Assembly: GCF_026151205.1 (NCBI RefSeq)
Contig: NC_087073.1
Span: 11,935,578-11,999,577, forward strand
Direction of reading: 5' to 3'
DNA: 64,000 nucleotides
Source of the DNA: Bolinopsis microptera
Lineage: Eukaryota > Ctenophora > Tentaculata > Lobata > Bolinopsidae
A model generated the notes under the pieces. That model worked only from the letters and a program-made list of their open reading frames with translations, was not told where the DNA came from and ran no database searches. A program made the translations under genes and the position numbers. Below, in pieces: positions 28,701-41,161 of this stretch (positions are counted from its first letter, which is position 1; every line of letters begins with the position of its first letter).

Positions 28701-29138
28701 TTTTTTCCAAGTCTCGAAAAAAATTTTTAAGTGAAAAATTTTTGAAGTTTTTCTAAAAACTACATTTCTCCGTGTTTCAAACGATTTCAATCATTTTGAG
28801 CCAATAAAAAATTTTCACATTTTTTGGTGATTAACTAATTGGTAATTATCCAATTAGCTGATTGTCCAATGTACAAATTTTTCACACAAAAGTTTTACTC
28901 CTTGATAAGATAAACAGTCTAGGTTAATTTGCAGCCTTTTACGACGTTCACAACTAAAGATATTTGGCAAACCAGACAGGTGGTACAAAGGTGGTAAAAA
29001 GTGGTAAAAGTGGTGTTTCTGTCGAGATACAAAATTGGCAACAAGTCTAATTATGTTTGTAGGGGTCCTAACTACCATATTCCGTTGAGAAATCCTTGTG
29101 AACATTCAAATCCAACGGAATGCCACTTTTCCCCTTAC
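25795..29138. mobile_element. 3.3-kb inverted-repeat element (1.39-kb arms, 568-bp loop)
   Basis: Arms 25795-27185 and 27754-29138 are almost identical complements starting GTAAGGGGAAAAGTGG. TA lies immediately outside each end, so a TA target duplication is possible but weak because TA is self-complementary. The left arm has about ten extra bases near its tip. The loop carries a partial copy of arm sequence and a decayed ORF1-like coding piece. Identical ORFs at mirrored positions (for example 25838-26089 and 28854-29105) are arm shadows. Confidence 0.8.
27594..27760 (-). pseudogene. Decayed retrotransposon ORF1-like fragment in element loop
   Basis: Read on the minus strand, one frame gives ERSWNLIVFGLKEE, then a stop, then EEEFPALVTAFLEEVG and another stop. 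The NLIVFGL pattern matches NLMIFGLSE of the ORF1-like gene at 34.9-35.8 kb. Two stops in about 30 codons show it is dead. It appears captured by the surrounding inverted-repeat element. Confidence 0.5.
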
Positions 29139-29884
29139 TATAAGTTAATAGGGCGTATATTAATGTTGATGCGAGGCATAACTCATATAAGTTGGAGTTA
29201 TCCATTAAATTTAAAACTGTGTGAAGGTAGGTCATTTTAGCCAGACTATTGTCTTATGTGAAACTTTTGGAATATGCTCGAAATCGAGAGAGAGATAACA
29301 TGAGCGAGAATTGAAAATATAGTTATCCAAGTTTACTAACATACCTGAAAAGAACAGTTTCCCTGGTCGCATTATATTGATATACGGGATTATCAGAAAT
29401 TTTGAACTCTAGACATCACAACAATACGACTTTTAAAAAAATGTTCCTATCCGGATAATAAACATCTACTAACATAGTAAAATCAAATTCAAGTTATTAT
29501 TCATCAGCTTAAGAATGTATCTTCTGCCCCACACACCAAATACTCATGCTAAAATCATAATCATGAGTGTCCGACATGGTGATGGCCATTGGCCACGACG
29601 GAACATTTCAAATTCTTTACGTACAATTTGAAATGGTTTGTTACTTCGGAAATCATTTTTGTGTCTACGAATTGTGGAAGAGCTTTCGCTTGTATTATAC
29701 TCGCTAGACAATGAGCTATGTACAGGGTGGCTGACGGAGGGTCAAGGGAATCTGAAAAGGTCAAATCTGACTAACGTAATAAAATGAACGATGCCTAATT
29801 CTCGCAGTACGCGCTTAACAATGCTCAGATTACCCCTTTTGGTGTCTTTCACGCTATATAGTTAGTACTGAGAAGTGAACGATC

Positions 29885-30022
29885 TGTCATTAAACTTGCT
29901 CTGTCACTAAACTTGCCTTGTCACTAAACTTGCTTTGTCACTAAACTTGCCTTGTCACTAAACATGCTTTGTCACTGAACATGCCCAGTTACTAAACATG
30001 CTTTGTCATTAAACATGTTTAG
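29885..30022. repeat. Tandem repeat TTGTCACTAAACTTGCC
   Basis: About eight copies of a 17-18-bp unit with AACATG variants towards the right. Confidence 0.9.
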
Positions 30023-30317
30023 TTTGTATTTTTCTCCTGCTTGTTTACAACTTTACAATAGTAAGCCGGTAGCTATGGCGGTCTTGGGAACCGAAGTTTC
30101 AACAGCCAAGGAGTATAGTATGATATTTATTATTTCATAGAAAAACTAAAAGTAAATAATCTACTCGTTGATAACTTACCACAAAAATGCAGTCGTTAAA
30201 AGTTGTAAGTCTATCATATCCATCAGCATCTCAGCAGTGCTTTATCTATAGGACTTCTGCCAAGGTTGGCAATGAAACGAGCTGTAGGTAGCTATGCCGG
30301 GGGACTACAAACCCCCA

Positions 30318-30665
30318 CCAGTGCGTTACTATGACATGAAAGTATCGACAAAATCACCAAAGATAACTGATAATGATTATGCAGATAAGGCAGGTTTGTT
30401 TTAAACCAACACGCCCACGTCACGGTCATAGTATTCCCGCTGACCGCCTATTGGCTTACATAAGGTCACGTGTCCCCCTTTATCGTTACAGGTTACTGAT
30501 CAGTTGACGATGAAGGACAGAAATGAAATTATCGATAAACTAACCTAAGATAACTGGTTTAGATTATGCAGATAAGGCAAGGTTGTTTTAAACCAGCAGT
30601 TATCGTATTCTCGCCGGTCACTGATTGGCTTACATAATGTCACGTGATTAAAGTTCTACTTACTG
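30318..30665. repeat. Diverged direct duplication, about 188-bp period
   Basis: Both copies contain GATTATGCAGATAAGGCA, TTGTTTTAAACC, CCGCTGACCG/GCCGGTCACTG and TTGGCTTACATAA-GTCACGTG in order. CACGTG E-box motifs recur in and after it. Confidence 0.7.
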
Positions 30666-33299
30666 ATCGGTTGGCGTTATCTTTCTCGATGTTTATTGGT
30701 TGTCATGACAGTCACGTGATTGAGACGCGAATCAATCAGCACATTAATTGTCGCGAGTCAATACAAAGTCAAGAATGCTTTGAGCACACCCGCCCTTTGC
30801 AAAGTAAATATTAGTTAATCTTGTTTTATTTTTCTTCTCTGAAAACGTTTTCACTTTGTAAATTAAACTTTAAGGAATCATTGTCTGAATCTACATGTTG
30901 GCATAGACCCGTTAGACTGCTTCAGTTATAAACAGATTTTTAACTTTTTTACCGAGTTATTCTAGTTTTCTTCTTAATTTTGCCTATTCCGACTCCTTAA
31001 CGTTGACATAAGATGTTGATATTTGGAATAATGATGCCATAAGTAACGGTCGGTGGAGATAAAGCTGAGGTCCCTCTCCCATTGAGCTCAACAAACTGCC
31101 AAATATTGTTAGAATCAACAGTCCCACATCCAGAAAGGCGGCAGATTGGCAGATAATCTGAGAGAAAATTTGGTGCAGAAGAGAATATGTTTACAAGACC
31201 TGATCTTTTTTTAAGGGCATAAGAATATTCGTAGCGGGGAAACATTGAACTGCGATGAAATTTAAAACTTTCTGGACGTGGGCCAACAGTACCTCATCAC
31301 CATTTTCAAGATTTCTGACTGCTCTGCTGTCAGCAAAGCTTCCTGCCGGCAGAATGACCTTGTTTACGATTCAACACCAGTCACAACCATGATTTAAGAG
31401 TATTTCTGAGGAAGATTGCTATATGAAAGGTTTGCATTCCTAGCAGCTAATTGTTCACAAAACGTCTCATACAGCTTTACCGTTTTCTTTCAGGCAATTT
31501 GCTGCAATTATAATTGACGAAAATGTGGCTTTGTTCTCGTGTTATAACCTATGAGAAGGGAAGCTGAAGAGTATCGGTTTACGAAAATAAAAGTTGGTGC
31601 TGTTTCAGCTCATACTGATGGCCACCAAATGGGCGAAATTTTAAACTGATAAAAGATTAATATTCAATACAGGCTAACACAGTTAAACTATTGTTTGTCC
31701 TGATACTAAGTCCTGAGTTACTATGGACTGCACTAACATGTAACAGCATCAAGCCACATGAAGGGACTCGGAAATGCAGTGTTAATTTGGAGTGGACCCA
31801 TGAACCGGGTATTGTGAGTTGTTGCATTGTTAAACGTTACCTGACAGACTAACGCTGACAGAAAGTTGACAATCGGTAAATGGAATGTCGTGAGAAACAA
31901 ATTGTTTCAATTTTTCAGCGAGCGTGCAGTCGAGTGTACACTGTACAGATTCTTTCAAAAGGGCCCCCTCCCCCGGCAGTCGAAATCACCATAATTTTCG
32001 GAGGTTTCTTTGGATTCATTCAAAAGAATCCGAATGATATGGGGTTGGATGTTTTCATTAGAGTTATTATTATTAGCATGTGACATGCCTATATAAAGAA
32101 GTAGGCACAATTGCTTGATAGGTTTTTGGGTTTTGTGAGATGTGTGTTAAGGTTAGAGTACAGGGTTAAGGTTGTGAATAATCCGTTGGAGCCACCTAAA
32201 AACATGTTGAGGAAGTCACGTGAAAGGCGAAAGCGAGCTTTGAATGAATCATTGTTATCCAACCATAATTCCGGGATCAAAATGTCAGAAAAGTGAAAAC
32301 ATCTACTAAAAAAATCACGAACTTATCAGGCCGGAGAAAGTATAACTGAAGGTCCAATCAAACAAAAAATATCATAGCTCCATGGTCTATGGAGAAAGTG
32401 AAACTATGGACAATAAATAGCGGCCGCAATTCCAACACTGGACAATCGAACAGAGGAAACAAAAAGCTAAAAAGTGGCCACAATTCAAGCAATGGTGAAC
32501 TGCGGACACTATAAGAGTAGCTGGTCACTTAAATCCCATTTCCTTGTTTGAACAGACCGCTTATCGCTCTCGCAATCCAGTGTGTGTACAACTCAAAGGG
32601 CAGCATTATATTATGTCGCACTTCCCTACCGGACCTGAGTTAATGATTAAACTGATAATGTAAGATATATTATGTGTGCAGCATGTACAATAACACAGCA
32701 CTGCGGACGGACGGACGGAGGGAGACCGTGCCACACGCGATCGTCTGGAGGTTCACATCTTACTAAATAAGTTAAGAATTGTCAGATTATGAGAATTCAG
32801 GATTTACCACAATGATTCCTGATCCTCCGACCAGTAGAATTACACGCATAGTCACAGGTTAATGCGGTAAGTAACCCGCACACTACGGTATCATCTGTGG
32901 GAGAGCAATGCAAGAGAGAGAGAGAGAGAGGAATTATTTTATTATATTTAGACCTGCAAGAGTAGAGTTACAGTTGCATGAATTAAGTGAAGTTAGATTC
33001 GTCTGAATTTGGACCTGCAAGTGCACAAGTTGATTGGGGAACCAGCAAGAGCCGAGTAAAGTTAAACCTGTAAAAGCGAAGTTAAAGAGGTGCGTACGGT
33101 TGAATTGCGGGGTTGAGTGAGGTAACAGTAATTGAAGGGGTTTGTTTGTTTGTTTGGGCCCGGACGGTGCCGGTGGTTCTAATGACCATTTACTAAAATA
33201 CATAGATACAAAATACAATAGAGTATAAATATTATAATCAGAAGTTTTATAAATCCTATCCGTCCAAGTTAAACTTGAAGGGCGCTACACGCACGACGA
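30666..33299. other. No gene called; two exon-like stretches
   Basis: A minus-strand frame at about 31250-31395 (KVILPAGSFADSRAVRNLEN) and the 82-codon frame at 30997-31245 look protein-like but lie in different frames without splice sites between. A plus-strand frame at 32111-32296 is also composition-plausible. They may be decayed coding sequence. Confidence 0.3.
32907..32931. repeat. (GA)n microsatellite
   Basis: About ten GA units. Confidence 0.9.
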
Positions 33300-33307
33300 A
33301 AACTCCC

Positions 33308-34642
33308 GGGGGGGCCAATGGCATAAAATGGCATAAAATGGCATAAAATGGAGACTTTTTCTATACTATGGAGAAAATGGAAAAACCCATGAGTAATTCT
33401 CCATTTTCTCCATTTTATGCCATGAATTTTTTCTTCGAAATTTCATCTTTAACACCATTTAACACCTAAATTGGACATCCTAACATGTTTATTTACGCTT
33501 ACTAGGGGCGTAACAAGCTTATGAAAGCTCATAGTAGGCTACTAGATGTTTATACTAGGTTAGTAGAGGCACACTTCAGGCAAACTCATAATTACTCAAG
33601 CCTAGTGTAAAGTTATTTCTACAGGCTACAGCAGGAGTGAGTAATAGGGGAGTAATAGGCACTGAGAAGTGAGACCTACATCCTCGAAAGTCGAAACAAG
33701 CTCGCACTGAGGGGGAGGCCTGCCTTCCGAGATCGCATTACCAGGGGGAAGCCTCGAGTCCAAATTTGTGTATCGAGGGGTAGGTGTAGACTTCGATAAA
33801 CCGAAAAACCAAAAAAATATTTTCGGCTAATAATGAAGAGGGTAGCATGAAACGTGGAGAAAAGTGGTTTTTAGAAAAACTTTGAAAAATTTTGACTTAG
33901 AAAATTTCCGGCCCGAGTCATTCTCGATACGTACCTCTCGTATCGAGAGCTCCCGATTCCGAGCTCGTGTTGCAAAGGGGAGGCCTGCCTTCCGAGATCG
34001 CATTACCAGGGGGAAGCCTCGAGTCCAAAATTGTGTACCCGAGGGGTAATTTTCTAAGTCAAAATTTTTCAAAGTTTTTCTGAAAAACACTTTTCTCCAC
34101 GTTTCATGCTACCTTGTTCATTATAAGCCGAAATTTTTCAAATTTCTAAAAATTTTTCAAATTTCTGAAAACCGCTTTTCTCCACGTTTCATGCTACCCT
34201 GTTCATTATTTGCCGAAAATATTTTTTCGGTTTTTCGAAGTCCACACCTTCCCCTCGATACACAATTTTGGACTCGAGGTAATGCGATCTCGGAAGGCAG
34301 GCCTCCCCTTTGCAACACAAGCTCGGAATCGGGAGCTCTCGATACGGGAGCGGGAGGTACGTATCGAAAATGACTCGGACCGAACATTTTCTAAGTCAAC
34401 ATTTTTCAAAATTTTTCAAAGTTTTTCTAAAAACCACTTTTCTCCATGTTTCATGTTACCCTGTTCATTATTGGCCGAAAATATCTTTTTTTAAAATAAT
34501 TTTTCTCGAAATTCTAAATTTTTCAGGTTTTCAATGGCATAAAATGGCATAAAATGGAGACTATTTCTATGGAGAAAATGGAAAAACCTATGAGTAATTC
34601 TCCATTTTCTCCATTTATGCCATTGGCCCCCCCCCCCCCCCC
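33308..34642. mobile_element. 1.3-kb foldback element with G-run ends
   Basis: The left end is a G-run followed by CCAATGGCATAAAATGGCAT. The right end is its complement ending in a C-run. The 8-bp repeat AAACTCCC flanks it at 33300-33307 and 34643-34650. The interior is nested: a unit with CTTCCGAGATCGCATTACC and CTTTTCTCCACGTTTCATGC recurs about four times in alternating orientation, giving several overlapping inverted repeats. ORFs in it are mirror copies of each other and not genes. Confidence 0.8.
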
Positions 34643-34880
34643 AAACTCCCTTTAATGTGAGCTGAAGTAGACTACTAGTAGTAGAGCTAGTAGCGCTTGA
34701 AATTGACAGAACTGAAAACGAAATCTGACAATTGTCGCGAAAACTGACAGTTTTGTGTGCTCAAAGTGTCGAGAAATACTGACAGTGCAAGACTGGGCAC
34801 ACAAGAGTGAGTTAAAACATCCTCCACACAACAAAAACTTGAATACACTAATAATAATCAATTATTAAAAACACACAAGC

Positions 34881-35791
34881 TCATTCTGCAGTCTTATTAG
34901 TCTTATCAGTACTCTTTATAGCACCGTTTCTGATAAAGTGTAGCTTATCGGGCTGCTCAGTTACCAGTTTTTTCATGTCCCTGACGAGTTCTCTTTGCTT
35001 GGCTCTCTGTTCTGGAGATCGATCTGGGCTGATAAAAACAGTTTTAACTTTTCCGTTGCTCGCAGGTTTCTCGATTTAGCGAGAATCTGATTAACAATTG
35101 TTGCACTTGCCGCAGTCACTTTAACTGGTCTCACAGCCTTGCCAGGTTTGAGCTTTCCGACTCTACTTGCTTCGATTCTGGGTTTCTCTCCGATTGCTGA
35201 GAACACTTCACTGACCACGGTACTGAGCTCCTCATTGTCCTGCTCCGATAAACCAAAAATCATCAGATTTTTGTTTCGGTCTTCCTCCTGTACCACAGTT
35301 TTCACAGCTTTCTTGATCATTTCAGAACTGACAGGCTTCTGAGATTCTGGACAATTCGCCTGTAATACCGAGCTGAAGGATTGGAATTCAGCCTTGACAG
35401 ACTCTCCGACTGACGATTTAACTGACGTCTGCAACGATTCCAACTGTTCATTTTTGCAGGCTAGTAGTTCTGACTGCAGCTTAATGATGGTCTCCTGTGT
35501 CTCGAACATAAGATGTTTAACTGAGTTTGAGGCCATCTTGTAGTCCGTGGATACGACACCAGTGAACTCCTCCAAATATCTTAATGCATCGTGCAACAAG
35601 TCACACGCAGTGTTCTTGTTCATCTTCTTCACGCACGAAGGGGATAGTTGCTTCATTGCTGTGATCTCCATTTCGTACATAGCCTTGCTGAGAAGTTCAA
35701 CTGCGTCACCCCTTAACATGTTGATCTCCTTTTCACCATACTCGCTGGGCGGGATGGTCATGGTCGTGTAACACGGTGATACACAAACCAC
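34881..35791 (-). pseudogene. LINE-type ORF1 (coiled coil plus RRM-like), frameshifted
   Basis: An uninterrupted frame from the ATG at 35791 gives a helical, coiled-coil-like N-terminal half (about 1-150). It then gives an RRM-like core beginning EEDRNKNLMIFGLSEQDNEE and continuing to SRNLRATEK. At 35048-35053, a run AAAAG, the frame is lost. The other frame continues sensibly as VFISPDRSPEQRAKQRELV to LHFIRNGAIKS and stops at 34883-34881. A 1-base loss is inferred. This layout is typical of ORF1 proteins of metazoan non-LTR retrotransposons, which coat RNA. No ORF2 follows: sequence downstream runs into unrelated DNA and the foldback element. A sequencing error in the A-run is the main alternative to decay. 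Confidence 0.7.
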
Positions 35792-36245
35792 TGTTGCTGC
35801 ACGTTACAATCAACAGAGATAAGCACTAAGATAAGAGAGTAAGAAAAGAGCAACGTATGCAATTAGTGTAATACTGAAAAATGAGGGGTATGATGAGGAT
35901 TAGGTAAACTGAAAGATAAAGAGTGGAATCCACTGGGACAGGTCTATTAATGTTGAATTTGAGGCGAACGTTCAACAAACGATCGTTTCGGGCTCGTCAG
36001 TCGAAATTTAACCGGTGCTTTGTTTAAATGTATGTTCATTTGCGTTTTCACTTAGTTTAATTTCGATTATTGATCTATTCCAGATGAACCAGCGGAAGAC
36101 GGCCAGGGAAGCCAACTTAAACGTGTTTAAATCCCCAACAGGAGAAAATCCTAGTTTGTGACGTTGTTAATAAGCTTTTTGATTTGATAGATCAGGGTGC
36201 ACCTGGATCCTCGGTTCTTAGCTAGACGTATCAGTAATTAATAAC

Positions 36246-36332
36246 TACTGGGCGGCGCTCAGCCTGTCATTCCGCCGAATCTCTATTCAATGATTATGAA
36301 CATAAATATAATAGCCTGGGGTCCCCAGGTAA
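36246..36332 (+). mobile_element. TTACTGGG mini-element, copy 1 (87 bp)
   Basis: It has TACTGGGCGGCGCTCAGCCTG at the left and GGTCCCCAGGTAA at the right, with an extra insertion in the central hairpin. No clear target duplication is left. It abuts a LINE endonuclease scrap. Confidence 0.75.
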
Positions 36333-36341
36333 CTAGAAAAC

Positions 36342-36575
36342 GTGACCAGCCGGAGTAGACTGGCTAGGTATGGCGTTGACATCTGCGCCCTACGAGAGAC
36401 AAAGGGTGTTCACTGTTCAACCTTGTCGGCGTGGGAACTAGGTTTTGTGATCAGTCTTGCAATTTTTAAATATGCTGTCTGTAGGAAAACGATCAGTGAC
36501 CGGGTCAGTTATATGGACTTACTAATACCGTCCAGATTAGGAAGACTGTCAGATGAAGGGTTTGTAGCGTTATCC
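36342..36575 (+). pseudogene. LINE endonuclease scrap
   Basis: The frame reads SRLARYGVDICALRETKG, close to the motif RYgiDICgLQETK of apurinic-type endonucleases in LINE ORF2. ISDRVSYMDLLIP follows, resembling the later SDR-I strand. It has no start codon, is about 75 codons long and ends at a stop. It lies directly beside mini-element copy 1 and in the orientation opposite to the ORF1-like gene. Confidence 0.45.
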
Positions 36576-39500
36576 TGAATTGAGATTGTTGGCTATTGAT
36601 TTGGTGATCACTACCACAGACAGACGTATACTGTTTGAAGCACACAACTAAACCTCGTTCAACTTTAATAGCATACAATACGCAACCAGAAAGGACGCTT
36701 GTTAACAGTCTGATGCAGTAAGAGGGGGGGGTTTTCCTGGGTACCTGGAGCCTGGAGGGGCAGGTCACCCGAGATGAGGCTTCCTTGGGACCTATTAGTA
36801 TTACTGGATCTCCTCGGCCAAAAGTTTACCATTTCACTTTTCTCGAATATTCATCTAGATCAATTATGATGCACCACTCCAGTCGATGCTAGACCAAATA
36901 TTGTGCAAATACGGCATCTTTGATCAATTATACAATTTATAATTACCTAAGGATAATTTCTAACGATAACTTGTATAAGAGCAGTTATAGTGAAGAAAGA
37001 TTATCAATTAAAGTGTAATCGGTATACAATGTTAATGTTGTTGTTAGAACATGTTAAACATGTTTTGCGTCAGGTTACCCGTCCGCACGAAGCAACCGTC
37101 AACATTTTCAAACTCTCTCCCCTTTCACCTTTACTTGGTTAACCCTCTCCCCTTTCACCTTTACTTGGCTGCTGAATGCTCCGTAATGGCCCAGCTAATA
37201 TGCCACAATAACTTGTAGCGCCCAGGGCCGGCGGAATACCAAAATTTGCACAGATGCATTGATGCAACATGACTAAAGCTAAAGTGACTCTGCCTTTCAT
37301 AATTACAAGGTACAGTGGAGAAGAAGACAGTTAAACTTTTAATACAAATTTTAATTTACGCTTTTGGGGAAGATTAAACAACCATGTTCTTGATTTTTAA
37401 GTGTCTGGTGCGAGGACTTTAAGTAGAATATAAAAAATATCGCTTTGATCTTAATATTAAATTTCATCAGTTACTTATGTGAATTCCCAGGGGTACTGTA
37501 ATTCATATTTAAGTTTATAAGCTGTTTTATAATAACTCATTTTAAAAGAAAATCATTTAGTATTCCTCCTCGATTCTTGAAACCGCTACAGTTTAATTTT
37601 AAGCTAGAAGTAGGGTTACAAAAACAATGACAACAAAAATATTTTAAATAATCACGCAGAAGCAAAAGGACCAGCGCAGGAATTCTGCGAAGAAAGAAAA
37701 AGGTTCTGAATAATGTTCGTGAGATCATAACCGATCCAATGAAATAAAGTCGGAGGACAATAAGGGTTGTGGAGTAGCCAACGGAGAGAAAGTACGTGTT
37801 GTAAACTATGTACTCACATAATGGGCTATTAGTATTAAACTAGAAAATTACAAAAGCTAAACCGTGCAGTAATCATTACGACTACGGGTATGAACTTAAC
37901 GATCCTATTATATGATAAACCGTCCGATTAACTCCAGTTATAAATCATCGTAATAGGTAGGTATTATATTTTACGGTACACATCAAGTAATACAAAAATA
38001 CAAACGCAAAATTTATAATAAATACTGCAGTTGCTATTGATAGTCTCATAGCGTATTAAAGAATTCAGGACAGCATTGCCCATCGGGTCGATTGAAGAAT
38101 TCCATTCGACTGAATTTAAGTTTTAACTCTTGACTTAAAAGGGTTCTAATCATAATTCTGGATATAAAAGTAATGACATTTAACAGGCCTCAGTAGGGTT
38201 CGAAATAATTCAAGTACTGTCAGTCTAAGCTAAAGTACATAGTAGGAACAAACAAGTACAACGCAGAAACGTCAAATTGTGTGAAATCAACGGATACTTA
38301 AGATATTCTAGTATCAACAGTGTATCGAGTGCACACGACGGGGAGTATTGCTACCGGTTAGCGGCTTGTTCAACAGAGTAAATATAAAGGAAGCATCAAA
38401 ATCAAGAGTAAAATAACCAAAATTTTACACGAAAAATTCAGGAATACAATTAATGTAACCAATAAGTAAAGTAACAAGAACCAGGCATTGAAAAAAGGTG
38501 AAGACTGCGGGCACATGTCCGATGATTTGTGACTAAATAAAAATTCAGCTAGTTGAACACAGTCCGGGAGGAGCTTGAAGAACTCCTACAACTGGTGACA
38601 TTATTGTTGAGTTAAACGCTATTTGTCGCCCTGGAACATGTTCCGACTAATTGCTTTAGTTTTACCCACACCTACCATGATAACCTACCATGCCATGCTA
38701 CTGGACCTCCGTCAAGGTAGTGCGCTGCTGAGTTGTGAGTGGTAGAGCTGCTTACTGCTGGGTCTACCTTCAGGGTATCGTGCTGAGTCCCTTATAGCGT
38801 ATGGAGTACCTTGCCCAGTATTATACCCACCTATTTGTACTGGGTATTTGGGTTTCTGGGTAGTTGGAGCTCGTTACGTTTCCAGGTTACATTTATTGCT
38901 TTAGATGGTGTTCATTGATATGATTATGCAATTTTGTTAGAAAATGAACGCTGTGAGTGCTGAATAGAGTGCAATTTGAACCATTTCGTGTTTGTTCCTA
39001 GGACCTAGATTACAGCACTCCTTTCAAGGTTTAGGTAGGTAATGTAAAATGCTACTACCTCCAAGCTATTTTGATTAAAAATAGTAAATACTTACCGTGG
39101 ATCGTTCTGGAATGCAAACTGATTCCAAAATGTCTAAAATGCAGCAGAAGTGCGGAAAAGTGATGACTTGATGAGGCAGGAGCCGGACTGTCGTTGTTAT
39201 TTATGTCGCAGATACAAATTTTCATAATTATGCATGATTATGAATTTGAGACGTTATAACCGTACGTTATAATCTATGACTGACTCGTTTTTATTACACA
39301 CTCTCAACTCTGTAGCCTTATAACTAATAGATACAATAGAAAATTTGCATTTTGTAAAATTGTGTGGAAAATTTGGAAACTATATTTGCTCTAAAACTCC
39401 GGTTAAACAGCTAACGAGTTTCAATGCCTTTAATCGCGCTTTATATATCATTAATCAAAAAACAAGTCAGATTTTTAAAATTTCAGAAATTACTAGCTTA

Positions 39501-40429
39501 TCTTGGAAAATGGAAACTTCAAAGACCTTCAAGTTTAAAATATATGATTCGGAAATCTATTGATGTGGCCTGGAGATCCAAGTAAAGCTAAAAATTATGC
39601 TTTTTGAATCATCAACATCGATTAATTTCTAAATGCAATCTTAAAAATTGTAAAAGCACACTATTTCTATTGTAAATTGCCGAAATCACGTTTATTTATA
39701 CGTTATAAATTAACATAGATTCGCTCCATAAGTATCATTATTCTAAAATATGTCCGATTTTTAAGATAGACGTAATTTTCAAAATTACAGGCTCATTTTA
39801 ATTCCTGGATACTCAAAGATAGGTATTTTGGAAATCTATTTACATGAAAATTTAAAAATTATTCTTTTTGTGTCAACAAAAACGATTGATCATGTTGCAG
39901 GTCATGTTTTAAAATTTGTAAAATGACATCATTTCTTCTGTAATTTGCCGAATTTACGAATATTCACGAATATGAATTGTTCCGGCTGACAGGCTGATAT
40001 AAGACTAAGTTAAGTTTGAAGACTTGAAGAGGATGGAGGCACCTCGGATGGGGTTATTTGATCATTACGTTTGATTATAATAGATAGTCGGCCAACGCAG
40101 CAAGGGATTATCGGCTGTTGTGATAAACTGAACTTGAGCAATGAGCATAATAGTATATATAATTGTGACAAGACTGCAAAAAGTAGCTCAAACATTTTAA
40201 TAATTTCATAGTAGGAACTCATGAACTGTGAGTGTGAAGGTGATCATGATGCTGGTTAAGCGAAGAGGGCAAACGTATTGGCTCACGTAAAACACCACAG
40301 CTAACTACGTGGAAGTAATATAACGTTCGGTGGTACATTTTTCCGTTTCCGTCACAGTCTACGAAAATTAGTTCTGGAGGTAACAAGTGCCAGGATACAT
40401 AGAAACCCCAGCGGCGGTCACCATTTTTA

Positions 40430-40573
40430 TCAAAATCCGTGAAAAATAAACCGCAAGTTGAACTTGAAATGAAAGACAATGTCCAAGGTGGCGATGGTGA
40501 GCAAAGTGGTTGATAGAGTTAAGGCTAAAGTTACCTTACCTTTGATCTGCTTCGTCGAAACTCGACAGGCCAT
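40430..40573 (-). CDS. Small ORF with one hydrophobic helix, unassigned
   Basis: 47 codons from ATG 40573 (MACRVSTKQIKGKVTLALTL onward) to TGA at 40432-40430, with a hydrophobic stretch of about 20 residues. It starts in a GC-rich island (40540-40690) in AT-rich DNA. An alternative is that AAAG|GTAAGG at about 40540 is a splice donor of a longer exon in another frame (open back to about 40680). The plus strand also has an exon-like frame at about 40402-40490. The strand is unresolved. Confidence 0.25.
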   Translation of the reverse strand: MACRVSTKQIKGKVTLALTLSTTLLTIATLDIVFHFKFNLRFIFHGF

Positions 40574-41049
40574 CAGAGTTGCTGACCACCCCAGAGAGCA
40601 GATGCCTCTCGACCGTTACGCCAGTCCAGTATAGAATTGGAGTTCGGCGGTGTGGAGCCCCGGATTGCGGATTAGCGGTTTATCCGGCAAGGAAAGCATG
40701 AACGCCGTCAATCGTCATATGATGCTTGAAGCCATCATGCTTGGAGACTGCACATATATGCCAAGGTATACAGTTGAGAGACTTTAAGACTTGTTATGAA
40801 GCCGTGAAGGGGGACCCCGACCAAACTTTTTTCAACGCGTAAAAGTAAGCCCGAACCCCGACAATAACCATGTATTTTGAATACCGATACGAAGTCGAAC
40901 ATAACATGTATAAAAATATCTGAAAATAAATTTGGCAATCTGCGGTAGCAAGTGTAGGTCGCAATTGTTAAGGTATTATCTTGCTCTTCTAGTTTTTAGT
41001 TGAATACCATTTAATTTTGGATTTAGTGGGTTCATGAAAGTTTTTAATT

Positions 41050-41161
41050 TTACTGGGCGGCGCTCAGCCTGTTTAAAGTGTTATTCCGCCGCATCTTCAT
41101 TCTTCAAGTTCAATCGTTTATGAACATTAACTTTAAGCCTCGGTCCCCACTTCCCAGGTAA
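41050..41161 (+). mobile_element. TTACTGGG mini-element, copy 2 (112 bp, diverged)
   Basis: The same ends as the other copies, with a longer and more diverged middle (TTTAAAGTG and TTCAAGTTCAATCG insertions). This is the oldest-looking copy. Confidence 0.65.

Noticed and set aside
25838-29105. Identical ORFs on opposite strands (83 and 69 codons)
   Set aside because: Mirror images in the two arms of one inverted-repeat element. No family similarity.
33827-34552. Overlapping ORFs in the foldback element (ENDS/RTSRSRIES frames)
   Set aside because: Repeated in alternate orientation with the palindromic unit. Not coding.
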